A DNA stretch of 64,000 nucleotides from Clostridia bacterium (GCA_017484085.1 JAFUTW010000024.1:38609-102608), one strand, 5' to 3'; shown: positions 41,101 to 49,595, counted from the first letter of the stretch. Program-made: numbers and translations. The notes: generated by a model not told the origin, from the letters alone.

Positions 41101-41634
41101 GAGGTGCAAAAACGCCCGCGGTTTATGACGGAAAAGGGGCTGACAGGCGCACAGATCGGCACCGCGTTCCACCGTATGGCCTGCGCATGCGATCTGGAGC
41201 GGCTGAGAAATGCACCGGACAGACGGCAGGAAGCGCTGCGACAGGCGGAAGAGCTGGCGGCGCGCGGCGTCGTAAGCCGGGAAGAGCTGCGGGCGGTAAG
41301 GCCCGTTGCGCTTGCGGCGCTCTACGCTTCCGCACTGGGCGAAAGGCTGCTGGCCGGCAGCCGGGTGGAACGGGAATGGGCTTTTACCTGGCACAGGGTG
41401 ACCGGAGAAGCGGAGCAGCTCCTCCAGGGCGTGATCGACTGCTGCTTTCTGGAGGGCGGACAGTGGATCCTCGTGGATTACAAGACGGATTCCCCTTCCG
41501 ACATCCCCGCAGCGCTGGAACGGCACCGCCCGCAGCTGGAGCTCTACGCCGAAGCGCTGGAGGCGCTGACGGGCATCCCCGTCAAGGAGCGCATCCTGTG
41601 GATGGTGCGCGCAGGGAAAGGATACACCGTATGA
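38113..41634 (+). CDS. addA: ATP-dependent helicase/nuclease subunit AddA
   Basis: This encodes 1173 residues, near the usual 1200-1240. UvrD-type helicase motifs are present: Walker A CAAAGSGKTAVLTERIVRLV, Ia TFTRAAAGEMRARI, II VDEYQDSSALQEAIL, III QVGDIKQSVYRFR, V VMSVHKSKGLEFPVV and VI LYVAMTRAQSRLILV. The C-terminal RecB-type nuclease has GTAFHRMA and the metal site ILVDYKTDS. AddA with AddB processes double-strand ends for recombination up to Chi. No addB is found beside it, although it normally precedes addA. GGGAGG lies before the start. Confidence 0.95.
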   Translation: MPKWTQQQQEAIEVRGRSLIVCAAAGSGKTAVLTERIVRLVSEGTPLSSMLVVTFTRAAAGEMRARIAAALREAALKAVGETKAFLTDQSFCVGQAQISTLHSFCGSLLREHFETLNLDPSFRVGDEQECAVLRAAAMEDALYGCYETGSEAFLSADRRFTEEQLSDMAARLLTFASAQPDPDAWLEQSAASLEGDDAALLSAPAVKLLLREAEKRLEDLTEDARSTLELCGGGVPAGYAAACESDLSLVTRLAGAARAEDYTALHEPCAGLPLKKEGISLARLAGRAGADSDRELMEEIKGRRAAFGTAVYAAIEGFLAAPEDAAEDLRRTALPLRGLIELAKTYGALYRAAKRRRGILDFDDLEHEALRALTGEDAGVREALAQRYRYIFVDEYQDSSALQEAILSSFAGLGRTDALFQVGDIKQSVYRFRRALPSLFSSKAALYASAETDWAQRIDLNSNFRSCGNVLAGVNAVFERLMTGGDSEILYDERERLSCGLGEREDEPPLEMHLLGKPEEPEQEQEDEERTALAEEREALLAAERILQLHAAPVYDAKGGRMRPLAWKDFAVLMRTVQGSAARVSEVLSSKGIPVYCDVGQEYFEIPEIRQMIAVLKAVDNRRLDTALIAALRGPALGFSDDDLADIRIAGGNRVSFSEAFELMCGAEGELSDRLREAREKLDAWRLCARHQGVDRLIERILTESQMELRAAALPDGSARLANLHLLETRARSFAKAQGASLHAFLSYVDRLKSGGDSASASAIGESEDVVRVMSVHKSKGLEFPVVLLLGMGKKLTGKNARADLLLDDELGAALPCIDTELSTERKTLLQRAVAGKLEKEARAEELRVLYVAMTRAQSRLILVGRLPRGKVPDKWTDGKGALPLSQIDFQLDMVCPLLQSAGADFEAPLQEVVTGGARWQVFYHDEGEALPGREREDAAERLRHMAAGEPEEDSLRLLSFRQEAGEELRKTSVSALVRDEKFRSGDRTEEPLRAQEVQKRPRFMTEKGLTGAQIGTAFHRMACACDLERLRNAPDRRQEALRQAEELAARGVVSREELRAVRPVALAALYASALGERLLAGSRVEREWAFTWHRVTGEAEQLLQGVIDCCFLEGGQWILVDYKTDSPSDIPAALERHRPQLELYAEALEALTGIPVKERILWMVRAGKGYTV

Positions 41635-41642
41635 CAGAAAAC

Positions 41643-41674
41643 CGGCTCCCTTACGGGAGCCGGCCGTTTTTAAG
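41643..41674. terminator. Terminator after addA
   Basis: CCGGCTCCC (41643-41651) pairs with GGGAGCCGG (41656-41664), followed by CCGTTTTT. It lies between convergent genes. Confidence 0.85.
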
Positions 41675-42698
41675 GGTTCAGGGTGACGGTGCCGTTCATG
41701 CCAGGCGAAAGAGGAACATCCGTGGGGAGGGTCAGCCTCAGATCAAAATAGGTCGCATTCGTGCGCTTTTCGCCGATGGGGCGCAGAAGCGTGACGGTTC
41801 CGGAGAAGGTCCGCCCGGGGTAGGCATCCAGCGTGAAGGACAGGCTGTCCCCGACATGGACGGAGGCATAATCGATCTCGTCCAGATCGCAGGAGAGCTC
41901 CAGCCGGCTGAGATCGGCGACTTCCGCCAGAAGCTGGCCGCGGAGCACCTGCGCGCCGGAGCGCACGGCAAGCGTGCTGACGGCGCCGCCCACCGGGGCG
42001 GAGATCTCAGCGGAAAAGTCCTTTGCAGAGTCGGAGGAGACCATCTCAAAGAGCAGGTCACCCGCTTCCACCCTGTCACCGGCGGCGATGTGCACGGCGG
42101 CGACGCGCCCGCGCCCGTTCACGCGGATATCCGGGTAACGGCGCACTTTGCCGCGCCCGGTTTCGCTGTCCGTGGAGTAGCTGCTTTCGCGGTAGCAGCG
42201 GACGGTATCCCCGGCCTTGAAGGGCCCGGAGAGGATCTCCACGATGTAGTCGTCCCCGTTCACCATCGTGACGCGCCCCGTCCCGCGGTCGTTGTTGCGC
42301 TTCAGGTACAGGGTCTCGCCGGCATGCAGCCACTTGCTCTGCGCATCATCGTGCGCTTCCTTGTTGCTGTCATCGATGTACATCGCATTCGTGGGCTCCA
42401 GCGCGGCAAGGCCGCCGTACCGCTCTGCGACGCCGGCGGCGTCGTCGCCGACAGCGGCAAAAACGTCGCTCACGATGCCGCTCTGCGTAGCGTAAACAGG
42501 GAGGGTATCCATTTTGAACAGTGCCTGACCGGCTGTGACGACGTCCCCTTCCTGCACGTCAAACGGCAGCAGCGTGCCGGAAAAGGGGGCCGTCAGCTTG
42601 ACGGTGTGGGGCGCGATGACGATGGCATCCGCCGTGGCGGCCAGGGCCAGGACAGGGAAGAGGAGCAGGAGGGGAAACAGGCAGGCGATTCTTTTCAT
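41670..42698 (-). CDS. HlyD/MacA-like periplasmic-adaptor-type protein
   Basis: This encodes 342 residues with a signal segment (IACLFPLLLLFPVLALAATA). It has two lipoyl/barrel-sandwich halves: TAPFSGTLLPFDVQEGDVVTA near the N-terminus and a second around VHIAAGDRVEAGDLLFEMVS with ISAPVGGAVSTLAVRSGAQV, then a beta-barrel domain SLSFTLDAYPGRTFSGTVTL. In Gram-positives such adaptors work with MacB/FtsX-type ABC exporters on the outer side of the membrane. It is the last gene of the operon LCP-XpaC-ABC-permease-adaptor. The substrate is unknown. Confidence 0.85.
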   Translation of the reverse strand: MKRIACLFPLLLLFPVLALAATADAIVIAPHTVKLTAPFSGTLLPFDVQEGDVVTAGQALFKMDTLPVYATQSGIVSDVFAAVGDDAAGVAERYGGLAALEPTNAMYIDDSNKEAHDDAQSKWLHAGETLYLKRNNDRGTGRVTMVNGDDYIVEILSGPFKAGDTVRCYRESSYSTDSETGRGKVRRYPDIRVNGRGRVAAVHIAAGDRVEAGDLLFEMVSSDSAKDFSAEISAPVGGAVSTLAVRSGAQVLRGQLLAEVADLSRLELSCDLDEIDYASVHVGDSLSFTLDAYPGRTFSGTVTLLRPIGEKRTNATYFDLRLTLPTDVPLSPGMNGTVTLNP

Positions 42699-42717
42699 AT
42701 GCGGGTCCTTTCCATGT

Positions 42718-45024
42718 TTATTCGACGGACTTCAGCGCTTCCACCATATCGATGGATTTGACGCGTCTCGTCTGGAGCAGCTGCAGCAGGAAGGAGAAAC
42801 CGAAGGTGATGACGCTGGCCAGCACGACAGAGCGCACATCAGGGTAGGCGGTATAACGGAGCGTCTCGCTTTCGCAGACGCGCATGATGGCAAACGTGAG
42901 CAGGACGCCGGGATAGACCCCGGAAACGACGCCCAACAGGGTGAGGATGAGGTTTTCCGAGAGGATGAGGTTGCGGATCTCGCGCTGGTGGTAGCCCAGC
43001 ACCTTCAGCGTGGCATATTCGCGCAGGCGCTCGGCGAAGTTCATAAGCCCCATGTTCCAGCAGATGACGAAGGCCAGCGCCAGCGCGATCCCCTCCAGAA
43101 CGCCGAAGATGGTGGACAGGGAATCCAGCATCTTGAGCGTCTCCTCGATCTGCTTTGCCGGATAATCGATGCGCTCCACCTCGTCCATGGCGGAGAGGCG
43201 CTCCAGCGTCCCTTCCGCAGGCTCTAAGATTTGAATGGCTGTAGGCCGGTAAGGGCCTTTGTGCAGCGCCTCCCAGGTTGAACGGTTCAGGTAGACGCCC
43301 TGGGAGAAGCTGTTGTAGACGATCAGGCCGACTGTGAAGGAAATTTCCTCGTCGTCGCCCGGCAGAAGCAGGCGGATCTCGTCCCCCGGAGAGAGATGCA
43401 GCACCTCGGAGAGCTTTTCGGTGACGGCTGCCTGCCCTTCGGGGAAGGAGACAAGCGTTGCGTTTTTTCCGAGACGCTGCAGCTCCTGTCCGTCCCCGAG
43501 AACGGTGAGCAGCGTTGTGCGCTCTCCGCCGGCTGTACGCAGGGCGACAGAGCGCTCCATCAAGCTTTCCACCTTCCCGGCGGCGATGCGGCGCTCGTAG
43601 CTCTCCGCCGTACCCACGTCGCCGGAGAGCCGGGCCAGGGCGTCGTAATGGCGCACCTCTCCGTAGTGCTCGTAGGTCAGGCGCTTGACGGAATCCTGCA
43701 GGCCGAAGGAAGCGATGAGCAGCATATTGCAGAACAGGATGCCCAGGAAGAACATGAAGGAGCGGAGCTTGCTGCGCAGCAGGTTCCGCGCGACGGTCTT
43801 GGCGTTGAAACCGAGGCGCCGCCAGAGCGGCGGGATCCGCTCCAGCAGGATGCGCTGGCCGTCCTTGGGCGGCTTGGGCCTCAGCAGGGCGGCCGGCTGT
43901 TCGCGGGCAGCCTTGTGATAGGAGAACCAGCAGATGCCGGCGGCGAGCAGCACCGTCAGCGCGACCATCCCCCAGGCCATGGGTGAGATGGGCGGGGTGA
44001 GGCGGTAAGGCAGCTCGCACTGGCTCATCAGGGTGTTCCACAGCACGTTGGGCAGCGTGGTGTGCCCGATGACAAGGCCAATCAGCGCCCCGGTGAGCGC
44101 GGGCACGATGACGTAGGAGAGGTAGTGCCCGCGGATCTTCCCGGGCGGATACCCCAGGGCTTTCAGCGTACCCATCTGGAGGCGCTGCGCGTCGATCATC
44201 CGCGAAAGCGTCGTCATCACGATCATGCAGGCGATGAAGTAGGCGAGCACGGGGAAGATCAGCGTCATGTTCTTGAACATCTGCGCGTCGTTGCGGACGC
44301 GCACGGTGCTGTTGTGGCTGCGCCTGTCCACCACGAGTGCGCGCGGGAAAGCGGATTCGATAGCGCTGCGGAGCGTATCCCTGTCGGCCTCCGGCGCTGC
44401 AGTGACGATGATCTGTGTCAGCGGCAGCGCGGGCAGTGCGCGCGCGTTGATGAGGATGTAACCGTATGCGTCTGGATCGGCGGCGATGCTCTCCGAGACC
44501 ACGACAAACTCCGGGCTGGTGACGATGCCGCGGATGACAAAGGAGATGTCTTCTCCGCCCTGGCGAATACTCACCCGGTCGCCCACAGAGAGGCCGTGCG
44601 CCGCGGCAAAATCCCGCTGCAGCAGACAGCCCCGCAGATCCGAAAGATCCAGCACTTCCCCGTCCAGCAGATACGGCCGGTTGATGTCCATGCGGCCGTC
44701 ATAGGCGGTGACGCTGATGTTGATATCGTCGCCGAGGGTTGTTTCAAAATCCGCCTGGCCGCGGGCGCTGACCTGCGATACGCCGGGCAGCGCGCGCATG
44801 TGGGAGAGCGCCGTGCGGTCCGCCTCGGGCAGGCTGACCCAGTAATCGGCGAGGTTGTTTTCCGCAAAATAGGTTTCCACCGTCACATCGGCCATCCTCG
44901 CGATGCCGTCCAGAACGGCGTAGGCGAAGGTGCCGAGCGTGCACAGCAGGATGATGGAAAGGAACTGCATCGCCTGCCGCGACATGTCCCGGCGGAGCTT
45001 TCGCCCCAGCATCGGCGTCACCAT
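42718..45024 (-). CDS. FtsX-type ABC transporter permease
   Basis: This encodes 768 residues. It has an N-terminal membrane helix, a large MacB-like extracytoplasmic domain (about 45-240), three helices with the first FtsX domain, a second extracytoplasmic domain and three more FtsX helices (ITFGFSFLLQLLQTRRVKSI near the end). This duplicated form is typical of Gram-positive lipid or peptide exporters and bacitracin-type resistance systems. Its ATG overlaps the end of the ATPase gene by seven bases, and GGAGGAG precedes it. It likely forms the exporter with the ATPase upstream and adaptor downstream. Confidence 0.92.
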   Translation of the reverse strand: MVTPMLGRKLRRDMSRQAMQFLSIILLCTLGTFAYAVLDGIARMADVTVETYFAENNLADYWVSLPEADRTALSHMRALPGVSQVSARGQADFETTLGDDINISVTAYDGRMDINRPYLLDGEVLDLSDLRGCLLQRDFAAAHGLSVGDRVSIRQGGEDISFVIRGIVTSPEFVVVSESIAADPDAYGYILINARALPALPLTQIIVTAAPEADRDTLRSAIESAFPRALVVDRRSHNSTVRVRNDAQMFKNMTLIFPVLAYFIACMIVMTTLSRMIDAQRLQMGTLKALGYPPGKIRGHYLSYVIVPALTGALIGLVIGHTTLPNVLWNTLMSQCELPYRLTPPISPMAWGMVALTVLLAAGICWFSYHKAAREQPAALLRPKPPKDGQRILLERIPPLWRRLGFNAKTVARNLLRSKLRSFMFFLGILFCNMLLIASFGLQDSVKRLTYEHYGEVRHYDALARLSGDVGTAESYERRIAAGKVESLMERSVALRTAGGERTTLLTVLGDGQELQRLGKNATLVSFPEGQAAVTEKLSEVLHLSPGDEIRLLLPGDDEEISFTVGLIVYNSFSQGVYLNRSTWEALHKGPYRPTAIQILEPAEGTLERLSAMDEVERIDYPAKQIEETLKMLDSLSTIFGVLEGIALALAFVICWNMGLMNFAERLREYATLKVLGYHQREIRNLILSENLILTLLGVVSGVYPGVLLTFAIMRVCESETLRYTAYPDVRSVVLASVITFGFSFLLQLLQTRRVKSIDMVEALKSVE

Positions 45025-45719
45025 GCGATCTCCTCCGCACGCTGCGGGTGAGAGCAGAATTCGACGGACTCGATGGTGCCGTTTTTGACGCGGATGACGC
45101 GGTTGGCCAGCTGCGCGATGGTGGCGTTGTGGGTGATGACCACGACCGTGGAACCCGCGTGCTTCTGCACGTCCTGCAGGAGAGAGAGGATCTGAACGCC
45201 TGTCTTGCTGTCCAGCGCGCCCGTCGGCTCGTCACAGAGCAGAAGCGCGGGATTCTTGCAGAGTGCGCGCGCGATGGAAACCCGCTGCTGCTCTCCGCCG
45301 GAAAGCTGCGCCGGGAAGTTGTTCATGCGCTCGCTGAGGCCCACCTGTTCCATGACCTTTCGGGGATCCAGCGCGTTTTTGCAGACCTGGCGCGCCAGCT
45401 CCACGTTTTCCAGGGCGGTGAGGTTAGGCATGAGGTTGTAAAACTGGAAGACGAAACCGACGTCGCTGCGGCGGTAATCGGTGAGCTGGGGGCCGCGAAG
45501 GCCCGTGATGGTCCTGCCGCCGACCGTTATCGTGCCGCCGGTCGCTTTGTCCATACCGCCCAGCAAATTAAGAAGCGTCGTCTTGCCGGCACCGGAAGGG
45601 CCGAGGACGACGCAGAAATCCCCTTTTTCGATTTCAAAGCACACATCCTCCAGCGCCCTGACGAGGCTCTCGCCGGCGCCGTAGTGCTTGCAGACGTTTT
45701 CAAAGGTGATATAAGCCAT
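45018..45719 (-). CDS. ABC transporter ATP-binding protein (LolD/MacB type)
   Basis: This encodes 233 residues. Walker A is [17 protein letters not shown], the Q loop lies in [17 protein letters not shown], the signature is [15 protein letters not shown], and Walker B is [13 protein letters not shown]. The last 15 residues ([11 protein letters not shown]) overlap the permease start. The ATPase drives the FtsX-type permease encoded next. GAGG lies eight bases before the start. Confidence 0.95.
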   Translation of the reverse strand: MAYITFENVCKHYGAGESLVRALEDVCFEIEKGDFCVVLGPSGAGKTTLLNLLGGMDKATGGTITVGGRTITGLRGPQLTDYRRSDVGFVFQFYNLMPNLTALENVELARQVCKNALDPRKVMEQVGLSERMNNFPAQLSGGEQQRVSIARALCKNPALLLCDEPTGALDSKTGVQILSLLQDVQKHAGSTVVVITHNATIAQLANRVIRVKNGTIESVEFCSHPQRAEEIAW

Positions 45720-45747
45720 TGCAGTACCTCAAAGGGGAAGAACGGGT

Positions 45748-46500
45748 TCAGCCGTGGGAGGGCATGGAGCGCTGCTCGTCTTCGTCATCCTCGGCGATGA
45801 GGCCGTCGGAGCGCAGCATCTCGGAAAGAACGTCCATTTCGCTTTCCAGATCCACGAAACGGTATTCTTCAAGCGCCTCCACCTGGTTTTTGAACGCGCG
45901 GTCCACCTCGGAGAGCGCTTTGCCGATGCGCCGGCGCACCTCGCGCCCTTTGGGCGTCCCGGCGTTGTCCAGGCGGGCGCGCGCATCCAGCAGCTTCAGC
46001 GTGGTGGGCAGATAGTAGCGCAGGAAGGTGCGCAGCTGCGGCAGCAGCTCCGGGCGCTGCTCCAGCATGGAGAGGATCTGCCCGCAGCTCTTTTCGATGG
46101 AATCGATTTGTGTGGAAAGGACCGGATCGGGGATGCGGTCGTTCTCCTCGCGGATGATGACCATCGCCTCGCGGCAGCGGCGAAGGACTTCGTCGACGCC
46201 GGCTTCGGGATCGATGGGGCTGAACTGTGCGGCGCGGGAAGGGGCGGCGGTATCCGTGTCCCGTACCTCATAGCCCTCGCCGGAGACGACGTTGCCGGAG
46301 CCTTTCCTGCGGCGCTGTGTAAAGGAGCGGATCACCTCTTCCTGCTCTTCCTCCTCATCGACGCTGGCGGCGTGTTCAAGCGCGTGAAAAAGGATATAGA
46401 CAGCGATCAGACCCACGGGCGGCGCGACAAAGAAGCCGCCCGCATACCAGATCCAGCGGGGAACGTAGTCCAGCTTTTTAAGGATTTCTTTGGCTTTCAT
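45748..46500 (-). CDS. XpaC-family (PF10112) membrane protein
   Basis: This encodes 250 residues. A single membrane segment (WIWYAGGFFVAPPVGLIAVY) is followed by an acidic linker and a helical domain of 150 residues. VDEVLRRCREAMVIIREEND, then PVLSTQIDSIEKSCGQILSM and the LRTFLRYYLPTTLKLLDARA helix are characteristic of the XpaC 5-bromo-4-chloroindolyl-phosphate hydrolysis family. Its usual partner TelA is not adjacent. Start 46500 has GAAAGGAT eight bases upstream. It lies between the LCP gene and the ABC exporter in one operon. Confidence 0.85.
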   Translation of the reverse strand: MKAKEILKKLDYVPRWIWYAGGFFVAPPVGLIAVYILFHALEHAASVDEEEEQEEVIRSFTQRRRKGSGNVVSGEGYEVRDTDTAAPSRAAQFSPIDPEAGVDEVLRRCREAMVIIREENDRIPDPVLSTQIDSIEKSCGQILSMLEQRPELLPQLRTFLRYYLPTTLKLLDARARLDNAGTPKGREVRRRIGKALSEVDRAFKNQVEALEEYRFVDLESEMDVLSEMLRSDGLIAEDDEDEQRSMPSHG

Positions 46501-46529
46501 CGGATGATCCTTTCGCAAAAACGGAGTTG

Positions 46530-47399
46530 TTATTCAGACAGCGCGGCCGCGAGCAACTCCCGGTTCTTTTCCAGGTTGGGGAGGATGCCGTCGATGCCGC
46601 TGGCGCTGCCGTAACGGAAGGTGTCTTCAAACGGAAGGGAGAGCTGCCGCACGGTGTAGCGCCTGGCGTACAGCGCACGGACGACGAGCTTTGCCTGCTC
46701 CGCGGCTGGGAGAGAGGAGCGCCAGGCGTGGTTCATGCTGCGGTAGAGGCCGACGATGTTACGGATGCCGGTTCGACGGATCTCACGCACCAGCGCGGCG
46801 GCAAGCCGGCTCTGCCGCTGTCCGCGGCCGAGGTCGCTGTCCAGCTTCCGGCAGCGGGCGAACCAGAGCGCCTGCCCGCCGCACAGCCGGCACTCGCCCT
46901 CCGAGAGGGGGTAGCCCGGCCACAGACCGGCGTTTTTATCGATATAGTGCGCTTCTTCGGCGCTGAGGGTCACGTTTACGCCGCCCATCGCATCCACGAT
47001 GGAAACGAGGGAGGAGAAGTTGATGCGGAACCAGCCGTCGGCCGTAACGCCGAAGTTCTGCGCAATGGCGTCGATGAGCGCCTGGCTGCCGTCCTCCGAT
47101 TCCTTGCGGATGATGGTGTTGATCTTCGTCCTGCCGCCGCGTCCGTTGTCGATCAGCATGTCCCTGGCCATGGAGACGGCGTAGATCCGGCGGTGCGTAT
47201 GATCGATGCGCACCAGCATCATGGCGTCGCTCCGGCCGCTTTCATCAAGCGAGCCGTACTGGTCGACCCCGTAGACAAGGTAGGTTTCCTGCCCGCGCGG
47301 ACGCAGCAGGACGAATATGACAAAGAGAAGCAGCAGTATGACAGCCAAAGCCACGGCGGCATACTTTTTCAGCCTCTTTGGCGGCAGGTTCAGTTTCAA
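46530..47399 (-). CDS. LytR-CpsA-Psr (LCP) family protein
   Basis: This encodes 289 residues with one N-terminal membrane helix (YAAVALAVILLLLFVIFVLL). The LCP domain has YLVYGVDQYG, SDAMMLVRIDHTHRRIYAVS, MARDMLIDNGRGGRTKINTI and RGQRQSRLAAALV. LCP enzymes attach teichoic acids or polysaccharides to peptidoglycan from lipid-linked precursors outside the membrane. The start is TTG 47399, with GGGGG about ten bases upstream and homology beginning right after. It is the first gene of the five-gene envelope operon. Confidence 0.92.
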   Translation of the reverse strand: MKLNLPPKRLKKYAAVALAVILLLLFVIFVLLRPRGQETYLVYGVDQYGSLDESGRSDAMMLVRIDHTHRRIYAVSMARDMLIDNGRGGRTKINTIIRKESEDGSQALIDAIAQNFGVTADGWFRINFSSLVSIVDAMGGVNVTLSAEEAHYIDKNAGLWPGYPLSEGECRLCGGQALWFARCRKLDSDLGRGQRQSRLAAALVREIRRTGIRNIVGLYRSMNHAWRSSLPAAEQAKLVVRALYARRYTVRQLSLPFEDTFRYGSASGIDGILPNLEKNRELLAAALSE

Positions 47400-47550
47400 T
47401 TGTTTTCCCCCATTTAAAGAGTGCAATTTCACCCTTAAGAATAGCACGAACAGGGCTTTAATTCAAGGGAGGACAGGCCGGATGCCGTGGTTTTTCCGCT
47501 GTCGATAAAATGGATGGACTTTAATGCATTTTATGTTACAATCAGTCCAG

Positions 47551-47682
47551 ATGCTCCGTAAGCTGTATTATGGCACCGAGTCTGATGTGAAGACAAAACG
47601 AATTGTGAACAGCGGGGAGAAGATCGTCAGCAAGATATTCCTGACCGCGATAGGCGCCGGGAAACGGCATGCGGCTTACTGA
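47551..47682 (+). CDS. Small unassigned reading frame of 43 residues
   Basis: An ATG at 47551 opens a frame to TGA at 47680-47682. The peptide is basic, with RKLYYGTESDVKTKRIVNSG and KIFLTAIGAGKRHAAY. A TACAAT box (47537-47542) lies just upstream but there is no ribosome site. It may be a remnant gene end of the inserted segment. No family is recognised. Confidence 0.25.
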   Translation: MLRKLYYGTESDVKTKRIVNSGEKIVSKIFLTAIGAGKRHAAY

Positions 47683-47732
47683 TGAGAAACGGGACAATGC
47701 TGAGCAGAACCGGGATTTGCGGAGGCAAGATT

Positions 47733-48488
47733 ATGGATATAACCCAAACCTTTTATGATAAACTGGCTTCTCAGTATGACAAGCTATTTTCAGACTGGAA
47801 TGCGGCTGCTCAGGAACAGGCCGTTATACTCAATAGAATCTTTAATAATAACGGCTTCAACACCAGGGCCCGTATCCTTGATTGTGCCTGTGGGATCGGA
47901 ACGCAGGCAATCGGTCTGGCGGCTCTCGGATATCCGGTAACTGCTTCGGATATCAGCGGGGGAGAATTAGCTGAAGCCAAAGCACGGGCAGAGAGTCAAG
48001 GGGTCTTGATTCGTTTCGAACATGCAGATTTCCGTGCCCTGGCTGACACCTTCTCCGAGCAGTTTGACATTGTGATTGCCATGGACAATGCACTGCCGCA
48101 CATGCTGACAAGCGAATCCTTGAAAGTGGCTGTCGGGAGCATTATCGGGCAAGTCAAAACAGGCGGTCTCTTCGTGGCCAGCATCCGCGATTACGACAGC
48201 CTTCTGGATGATAAGCCGCCTTATTCCCCGCCTTATATCCATAAGACGGAAAAAGGACAGCGCGTTTCTTTTCAAACGTGGGTTTGGAACGGGGATAATT
48301 ATCAGTTGACGCAGTACATTATCGATGACGAGGAGAATCTGCAGATCGGCAAGTTTGTTTGTGAATACCGGGCTACCCGCAGAGAAGAATTAACGAATCT
48401 GCTTTTATCCGGCGGCTGCAGTCAGGTGATTTGGAAATTCCCGGAGGAATCAGGATTCTATCAGCCGATCGTTGTTGCCAAGAAGTAA
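47733..48488 (+). CDS. Class I SAM-dependent methyltransferase
   Basis: This encodes 251 residues. The SAM-binding motif I is ILDCACGIGTQAIGLAALGY, followed by the acidic motif VTASDISGGEL, FEHADFRAL and FDIVIAMDNALPHM. The C-terminal part, with TWVWNGDNYQLTQYIIDDEE, is a lid seen in small-molecule methyltransferases. The substrate is unknown. GGAGG stands eight bases before the start. Codon use and GC content are clearly lower than in the flanking genes, and the next gene shares this, so both probably arrived together. Confidence 0.88.
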   Translation: MDITQTFYDKLASQYDKLFSDWNAAAQEQAVILNRIFNNNGFNTRARILDCACGIGTQAIGLAALGYPVTASDISGGELAEAKARAESQGVLIRFEHADFRALADTFSEQFDIVIAMDNALPHMLTSESLKVAVGSIIGQVKTGGLFVASIRDYDSLLDDKPPYSPPYIHKTEKGQRVSFQTWVWNGDNYQLTQYIIDDEENLQIGKFVCEYRATRREELTNLLLSGGCSQVIWKFPEESGFYQPIVVAKK

Positions 48489-48518
48489 AATCCCGGTTTA
48501 ACGGAGGAATTATAGAGC

Positions 48519-49163
48519 ATGGAAATGTCAAAAACAGTAAAAAAATATGGGAGAATCTTCAGGAAGATCCTTGCCACAGGGAACTGCTCTGATCCGGACA
48601 GGAAACAGGAAGCCTATGAGAAAAGACTGGCTGAGATGTATGCTTCCCCAAAATACACGGAGCATAACATATATCCAACGACAAACGCAGAGTATATCTA
48701 CGCTGTCATTGCCATGTGCCTGGAGTTAAAGGAATATGATTTATCCGATAAAGAGATCATAGATACCGTAAACAGCGGCTTCAGGTGCCGGAGAAATTTC
48801 TTTAAGCGTCTGATCAGATGCATTGACCTGCTTCCGGTCAGTTATCAGATCGCGAAAAAGTGGAATATTTCAGACCACGATAAGCGGGTGAAGGACGGCA
48901 GCATATTGTATGATCGATTTGATGTATCGGATGGAAAAATAGAGTACAGCATATCCAAGTGCGCTTATGTCGAGATGTTTGAAACATACGGGATCAGATC
49001 GCTGTGCAAAATCTTCTGCATGACGGATACGACTGCTTACAGCAATCTGGGGAGACATGTTGAGTTCATCAGGTTTTCAGATCTCTCTGACGGAAACTGC
49101 TGCCATGACATCATCCTGGACAAGCGAAAGATAAAAGCTGACAATTCCGGTTTGCCTGGATAA
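48519..49163 (+). CDS. ATC-hydrolase family (PF14196-like) protein
   Basis: This encodes 214 residues without signal or membrane segments. The C-terminal half has KCAYVEMFETYGIRSLCKIF, CMTDTTAYSNLG and a final SDGNCCHDIIL, the Cys pattern of the L-2-amino-thiazoline-4-carboxylic acid hydrolase family. The founding enzyme opens a thiazoline ring to give S-carbamoyl-cysteine, but most members have no assigned role. It is 30 bases after the methyltransferase with a GGAGG site, so both are one transcript. AT-richness marks it as acquired. Confidence 0.75.
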   Translation: MEMSKTVKKYGRIFRKILATGNCSDPDRKQEAYEKRLAEMYASPKYTEHNIYPTTNAEYIYAVIAMCLELKEYDLSDKEIIDTVNSGFRCRRNFFKRLIRCIDLLPVSYQIAKKWNISDHDKRVKDGSILYDRFDVSDGKIEYSISKCAYVEMFETYGIRSLCKIFCMTDTTAYSNLGRHVEFIRFSDLSDGNCCHDIILDKRKIKADNSGLPG

Positions 49164-49175
49164 CCGGAGACCGTC

Positions 49176-49408
49176 ATGAAGCAGAAACCAAAAAAGAAGT
49201 GCGATGAGTACTGCAGCACCTGGCCGGCCGGCTGCACGCAAGAAACCTGACGCCGGACAGGCTCCGGATCATCTGCGCCAGCTTTGGTCCCGAAAAGATC
49301 GGCAGACACATGCCGGTGATGCCGGCGAAGATCAGGGACGAAAGAATTGTAAAACAATGTGAGGAGCCGGCGATTTGCACCCTGGGCTTGCAAAAGGCGG
49401 GTTTTTGA
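49176..49408 (+). pseudogene. Broken small Cys-containing gene
   Basis: An ATG with GGAG six bases upstream starts MKQKPKKKCDEYCSTWPAGC but stops after 24 codons. In a neighbouring frame the sequence goes on as ARNLTPDRLRIICASFGPEK, then IGRHMPVMPAKIRDERIVKQ, and stops at 49406-49408. Together they would give a protein of about 75 residues. A one-base frameshift near 49238 is suggested. No family is recognised. It lies at the end of the AT-rich insert. Confidence 0.35.
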
Positions 49409-49416
49409 ATTATAAT
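49388..49416 (+). promoter_or_regulatory. Promoter of the RNase J operon
   Basis: TTGCAA and TATAAT are 17 bases apart, about 180 bases before the start at 49596. Confidence 0.7.
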
Positions 49417-49526
49417 GCGCCGGTCAAACAGTTTTGCACGGGGAAACCCGCGTGGATAGAGCCTGACGGGATGACCTCCGGCGGGCACGATATAGAATGG
49501 ATCACCCATTAACAACAGAAAAACAA

Positions 49527-49570
49527 GCGGGAGAGAAGGCGCGTTTTTTTGCTGCGCCCAGGCCTCCCGC
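49527..49570 (+). promoter_or_regulatory. Structured leader of the RNase J mRNA
   Basis: An outer stem GCGGGAG/CTCCCGC and inner stem GGCGC/GCGCC surround a T7-containing loop, ending 26 bases before the start codon. It could be a site for autoregulation, by analogy with RNase leaders in other bacteria; this is inference. Confidence 0.4.
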
Positions 49571-49595
49571 AGCAATCCTATGCAGAAAGGAATCT

